From contig CALWKZ010000068.1 of assembly GCA_944381385.1 (NCBI GenBank), forward strand, positions 1 through 36,629: a stretch of DNA of 36,629 nt, read 5' to 3'. The DNA comes from an uncultured Anaerotignum sp. Its GTDB lineage: Bacteria; Bacillota; Clostridia; Lachnospirales; Anaerotignaceae. Below are positions 33,041 through 36,629 of this stretch, one piece after another. The notes below the pieces were generated by a model. The model searched no databases. It had not been told where the DNA came from and was given only the letters and a program-made list of their open reading frames with translations. Position 1 is the first letter of the stretch. Every line of letters starts with the position of its first letter. Position numbers and translations under genes: made by a program.

Positions 33041-33415
33041 ATGAATAAAACGATATTTGGGCAAATGGGCGGCACATACACAATGCAAGGCGACTACTGT
33101 CTGCCTGATCTTACCTTACCACCCGAAGAAGAACGCCCCATCGGCGTGTGGGGACAGCGCCGCCTACGCTATTTAAAGCAGCACCATAAAATCCTGTACT
33201 ACAATCTGCTCACTTCCGGCAAGCTCCGTTCCCACCTTGCAGATGTAGAGGAAGACGCACAATCACTCTTTCTTCGGCTGGTAAAAGAATACGCTGAAAG
33301 GGAAAGTGTTACCGAACAACTTAAGGCTGAGAAGCCAATGGAGTGGGTAAGGAGGATAAATAATATACGTGAGCGAGTGACTGAAACGGTCAATGCAGAA
33401 GTGGTGTTCGCATGA
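33041..33415 (+). CDS. tnpV: TnpV-like transposon-encoded protein
   Basis: A 124-residue protein of the TnpV type found in clostridial mobilisable and conjugative elements. Family marks are FGQMGGTYTMQGDYCLPDLTLP at the front, RPIGVWGQRRLRYLKQHHKILYYNLLTSGKL in the middle, and a charged helical end with EKPMEWVRRINNIRER. It has no known enzymatic motif. Its strong AAAGGAGG site is buried in a hairpin. The last codons overlap the ATG of a 48-residue gene. It supports the reading of this region as a mobile element. Confidence 0.85.
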   Translation: MNKTIFGQMGGTYTMQGDYCLPDLTLPPEEERPIGVWGQRRLRYLKQHHKILYYNLLTSGKLRSHLADVEEDAQSLFLRLVKEYAERESVTEQLKAEKPMEWVRRINNIRERVTETVNAEVVFA

Positions 33416-33558
33416 GGAAGCCAAAATACCATCTCTATCTCTCAAAAGCCGAATATCGCTTCATAATCCAATGTTTGCTTGATTATCGCAACAAGCTAAT
33501 ATTTCAAGGTAAATATACCGACGGAGTCGATGAGCTTATAATCAAATATACAAAATGA
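33412..33558 (+). CDS. 48-residue basic companion of TnpV
   Basis: The ATG overlaps the TnpV stop (ATGA). The product begins MRKPKYHLYLSKAEYRFII, continues through CLLDYRNKLIFQGKY and ends in DELIIKYTK. It is compact, basic and helical, with no recognised domain. The coupled start and normal composition make it a likely real gene. A terminator follows directly. Confidence 0.6.
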   Translation: MRKPKYHLYLSKAEYRFIIQCLLDYRNKLIFQGKYTDGVDELIIKYTK

Positions 33559-33559
33559 T

Positions 33560-33592
33560 AACAGGCACGGGAGTCAACCTCTCGTGCCTGTT
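33560..33592. terminator. Terminator between convergent genes
   Basis: AACAGGCACG (33560-33569) and CGTGCCTGTT (33583-33592) form a 10-bp perfect stem, partly extended inward by GGAG/CTCT-type pairs. It lies 2 bases after the 48-residue gene and 11 bases after the end of the convergent ATPase gene. The T tracts are modest on both sides, so it may serve both. Confidence 0.65.
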
Positions 33593-33603
33593 GCTATTAA
33601 AAA

Positions 33604-36354
33604 TTAAATTATTGCAATAACCTCACCATATACAAATAGTGTATCATATTCTTTTACTTCTATCGGAGCATATTTGTCATTATATGAACAAAGTAGAGTC
33701 TTTCCATTATCATAAGAAAGGTATTTACAATACACTTTATCATTGAGATAAAATGCACCAACTTTCCCTTCGTCAATAACACGTTGACGTTTAATAAGAA
33801 CAATGCTCTTATCCTTAATGTTTGGTTCCATACTATCACCAGATATTTTCAAAGCAAAGTCGCAAAGTAAATTTTCTGTTTCGTATTCCTCAAACGGAAT
33901 TCCATCAAAACTCTCATTGCCAACACCAGCGGATAATGGTAAATCGTACAGAGGAACAATACGTTTAACTACGGTTTTGCTAATTTCAAACGAATCGTTT
34001 TCAGGAATATCTTTCATCCAGGATTTAACGTTGTTAATTGAATTCGATTCTTCTTGTAAGTAGGCAATCACATGATAAGGATTTAGCAGATACATAAAAC
34101 ATAAAATATTTTTAGCTGTTTTTTGTTTTTCAGTTTCCGATATAAACTCATAAAAATTGTTTCCATCATGAATACTGTATACTTGCTCTTCATAATGGCT
34201 TTCACCATGCAATACTAATCGATACATTAGGTTTTCAAAGTATGTAGAGTGTTTGCCAAGTGCCTTTAATACATTTTTGTCGCATGAAACTTTTTCAATA
34301 TTCTTCTGGTAATTAAACGTAGAAAAAGCCTCTAATACCCTACGCATAATATTACCTATTGTAGCACTATCATTATTAGAGTCCCCATTAGCATAGTGAT
34401 AAACTTTTTTGATCAAAGCGCTATATTCGTTGTGGTTTTTTATCAATGGCTTTAAAAGCAAATTATTCAACTCTAAAACGATATAAGAAGAAGGGGTAAT
34501 TCCGGCAATTCCTTTGGTAGACTGACAGATTTCATCCATAGCTTTTCTTAAATTAAATACAGTTTCAAGATCGTGTGATAATATTAAAACTTTACTTTTG
34601 GAGTTGCCATTTATTATGCGATTTATTTGAAGACGCAAAAAAGATGCAATACCAACTTTGTTTTCAAAATCAAAACTTGAGATCGGATCGTCAACAACAA
34701 TAAATGCTTCGTTTTGATACAGTCTTGATATTTCTTGATTAGCTAAAATTTGAGTAAAGAAATAACATAAGGCTATAATATTGCGCTCACCTAAAGACAC
34801 ACTCTTTGGCTTTACGTTCTTCCCGTTTGATTTTAAATAATATTTATCGTTCTTAAGTTCAATGGACAAGCGCCCTTGAGAAAAAAACACATAATCTAAT
34901 GCATTATTTATGTTGTTTATCGCTAATCCAATATCCGATTTTCGTTGTTTGAGGTTACGCAGAGTCTCTTGTGCGTCTTTTAAAGCCTTCAGTTTTTTCG
35001 AAAGCTTTTCTGCCATTTTCTTTTTTTCTTCTGTTTGCTTTAGATAATCTTTATAAACCTGAGATGTTTGGAGATGAGCTATCAATTTGTTTATTGATAT
35101 AAGTTCTTTTACAAGCGCACCTTTTTTGCTTGCAGCTATATTGAATTCTTTTCTTTTATCCTCAAGTTTTTCTAGAAATTCATTTAGATGCGTAATTGCA
35201 GCAGACAAGTCTTGGTTTGACAATTGTACGGGGGTATAAACATTGTTTAATTTCGTCTCAATTGCAGTCTTGTAAATTTCGATCAATGTTTGACATTCTT
35301 TTAGCTGCGTAACAATACTTTTAAATAATTTAGGATCTAATTCCTCATATGATGTCAGATTTATACTCAAATTCGGAATAGATATGGCGTTTAATGCGGC
35401 TTTATGTGCATCTACTTCTTTGTTGAGCACCTTATCAATACTATCAATCAAACCTTGTTTATAAGTTTCACTCACTTCTTGATAGCAGTATGGGCACACG
35501 GAAGTTTCTTTTGAACTAAATTTGTGACGAGCATTTTCTACGGTAGTTTGTCCACCATTTTGGATAGTGTCCAAAATCATTTTTTCCCTATCACTTAAGA
35601 TAGGTTCTTCAAGCTTAGTAGATAAAAGTTCAATAACAGACTGTTCCCATTTATTGTCGAAAGTAAGAAGCTTTATTTCATCCGGATAAGCAGTAGTAAT
35701 GTCCGATACTTTATCTAACAACGCTTGCGTGTCATCAAATTTTTTTTGCAACTCGGCAGAAGTGAGTTTTGTTGATAAACTACAAATTTCTGTAATTACA
35801 TCATCTGTTACAGAAGAATTACGGCGATTATTCTTTATTTTGGAATCTACTTCAGCCCATCCGCCAGCCTGTTTTAAGATTGAAGCTAATCTTATCCAAT
35901 GGTACTGTGGATTAAGAGGATTTTTATCCTCTAAATATTTATTATATTCACTTTGGATAAATTCACTTTCAGCTTGAAGAGTTGTAACTTCTGCAAGCTT
36001 TTTATCTATCTCTGCTTGCACATTAACTTGACCACCTAACAGAATTATAGTGCTAAGTCCATCATCGTCTATCTTTACATTTTCGTCGATGTATTTTTCA
36101 TTAAATACAAACAACTTAGAATCTTCAGAAAGAGCGACTGTGTGGTTTTCTGTGTTTAATAAAGAGGCTGTTAAATCGGTTGGAAAAATATTTTCAGCTA
36201 TAGAAGATAATCCTTCTGAAATTGTGCTTTTTCCGCTTCCATTCTTTCCGTATACAATAGAAATTCTATCATTGGGATTAGGAAAAAGTATAAGGTCAGT
36301 TTCTTCACTAAAGCATCTACCTTGAATTTTCAATCCTTTAATATTTTCCAACAT
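33604..36354 (-). CDS. RloC/PrrC-like zinc-hook ATPase fused to a LexA-type S24 peptidase domain
   Basis: A 916-residue protein. The ATPase is of the AAA_13/SMC-like type: Walker A GKNGSGKS (36-43), long coiled coils (about 112-300 and 385-475), a zinc-hook motif CPYC (287-290) between them, ABC signature SVSLGER (518-524), Walker B FIVVDDPISSFD (551-562) and switch His in ILSHD (H594). A helical part follows (about 620-780). The C-terminus (about 797-916) is a LexA/CI-like S24 domain: cleavage-type Ala-Gly at 809-810, Ser841 in SGDSMEP, and Lys877 in VYCKYL, 36 residues later (37 in E. coli LexA). No DNA-binding domain is attached. GAGAGG lies 8 bases before the ATG. The gene is AT-rich. It is probably defence-related; the function is inferred. 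Confidence 0.88.
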   Translation of the reverse strand: MLENIKGLKIQGRCFSEETDLILFPNPNDRISIVYGKNGSGKSTISEGLSSIAENIFPTDLTASLLNTENHTVALSEDSKLFVFNEKYIDENVKIDDDGLSTIILLGGQVNVQAEIDKKLAEVTTLQAESEFIQSEYNKYLEDKNPLNPQYHWIRLASILKQAGGWAEVDSKIKNNRRNSSVTDDVITEICSLSTKLTSAELQKKFDDTQALLDKVSDITTAYPDEIKLLTFDNKWEQSVIELLSTKLEEPILSDREKMILDTIQNGGQTTVENARHKFSSKETSVCPYCYQEVSETYKQGLIDSIDKVLNKEVDAHKAALNAISIPNLSINLTSYEELDPKLFKSIVTQLKECQTLIEIYKTAIETKLNNVYTPVQLSNQDLSAAITHLNEFLEKLEDKRKEFNIAASKKGALVKELISINKLIAHLQTSQVYKDYLKQTEEKKKMAEKLSKKLKALKDAQETLRNLKQRKSDIGLAINNINNALDYVFFSQGRLSIELKNDKYYLKSNGKNVKPKSVSLGERNIIALCYFFTQILANQEISRLYQNEAFIVVDDPISSFDFENKVGIASFLRLQINRIINGNSKSKVLILSHDLETVFNLRKAMDEICQSTKGIAGITPSSYIVLELNNLLLKPLIKNHNEYSALIKKVYHYANGDSNNDSATIGNIMRRVLEAFSTFNYQKNIEKVSCDKNVLKALGKHSTYFENLMYRLVLHGESHYEEQVYSIHDGNNFYEFISETEKQKTAKNILCFMYLLNPYHVIAYLQEESNSINNVKSWMKDIPENDSFEISKTVVKRIVPLYDLPLSAGVGNESFDGIPFEEYETENLLCDFALKISGDSMEPNIKDKSIVLIKRQRVIDEGKVGAFYLNDKVYCKYLSYDNGKTLLCSYNDKYAPIEVKEYDTLFVYGEVIAII

Positions 36355-36359
36355 GAATT

Positions 36360-36629
36360 TTACCTCTCTCTAAATAAAGAAGTTAGTTTTGTTCTTATAT
36401 TTGTATCACTAGGTACTTCTCTAATACCATAACCCATAATGCGACCATCGGGATGGTGCCGAAGGTGAGGCAATACAAATTCATCAAATAAATCTGTGGC
36501 AAATTTGTATTTGCCACGACTCAAAAGCGATCCTCTGAGATAGCCATTCATAATGCCTGCGGCAAAGTCCGCAATTTGTATTCCAGCACTTTGTGAACTG
36601 CTTTCTGTAAGAACGCCGGAGTAAATATT
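36360..36629 (-). CDS. DUF3800-like protein, C-terminal part (cut by window edge)
   Basis: The frame is open to the right edge, giving the last 89 residues of a longer protein. It reads from NIYSGVLTESS through AGIQIADFAAGIMNGYLRG to the end SLFRER. The IQIADFAAG segment is the conserved C-terminal mark of DUF3800 proteins, which have an RNase H-like fold and acidic metal-binding residues. The front with the DESG-type motif would lie outside. An internal ATG at 36551 is not the real start. The stop lies 5 bases before the ATPase-S24 gene and overlaps its ribosome binding site, so the two are one operon. Confidence 0.7.
   Translation of the reverse strand, partial: NIYSGVLTESSSQSAGIQIADFAAGIMNGYLRGSLLSRGKYKFATDLFDEFVLPHLRHHPDGRIMGYGIREVPSDTNIRTKLTSLFRER

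Overview
The window looks like a chromosome segment from an anaerobic Bacillota of the Clostridia class, probably Lachnospiraceae-like. The pointers are strong purine-rich ribosome binding sites, several GTG and TTG starts, abundant GGDEF/EAL proteins, a DivIVA-type coiled coil, a selenium-dependent molybdenum hydroxylase maturation set, and a TnpV-type mobile element. Every chromosomal gene from position 29 to 31010 is on the minus strand, so the region reads right to left.

Region A (29-16934) is a cyclic-di-GMP and extracellular-polymer locus. Transcription starts at a good promoter near 17108-17136 and first makes a membrane PAS-GGDEF diguanylate cyclase. Directly behind its stop codon is a sequence I read as a class I c-di-GMP (GEMM-I) riboswitch (about 15293-15371). 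The 3' strand of its P1 helix is shared with an intrinsic terminator (15250-15302) that sits just before the next ribosome binding site. Behind it come a VTC-domain protein, a DUF4956 membrane protein, a CotH-family protein, a glycoside-hydrolase-like protein, a HEAT-repeat membrane protein and a processive GT2 glycosyltransferase. A DivIVA-like coiled coil, two membrane EAL proteins with degenerate GGDEF domains and a SnoaL-GGDEF protein follow. A sigma-54 activator lies at the left end behind two terminators. I infer that c-di-GMP made by the first gene lets transcription run into the polymer genes, and that the EAL proteins remove the signal.

Region B (17183-28660) is a compact operon for molybdenum cofactor and selenium-dependent molybdenum hydroxylase maturation. 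In transcription order it holds a ModE-like regulator, SelD, YedF, YqeB, a MoeA-like protein, MoaC, MoaA, a MOSC protein, MogA, ModA, ModB, ModC, a cysteine-desulfurase-like enzyme, a DUF3343 protein, YqeC and an XdhC-like protein. Genes overlap or abut throughout. The hydroxylase itself is not in the window. An extended -10 promoter and a ModE-type palindrome lie in front of the first gene.

Region C (28661-31685) holds a decayed lipoprotein remnant, a terminator, a parallel-beta-helix lipoprotein and an AT-rich gap.

Region D (about 31686 to the right edge) looks like one end of an integrated mobile element. It begins at a fragment resembling the 3' part of a serine tRNA, the usual scar of tRNA-targeted integration. 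It carries a tandem-HTH protein, a DUF6809-like protein, TnpV and a 48-residue companion. Facing them is an AT-rich two-gene cargo: a DUF3800-like protein cut by the window edge and a 916-residue zinc-hook ATPase fused to a LexA-type self-cleaving S24 peptidase domain. The fusion keeps the Ala-Gly cleavage site, the Ser/Lys dyad and the ATPase motifs. I regard it and the riboswitch-gated polymer operon as the two most interesting things here. All family assignments are from reading motifs; no database search was run.
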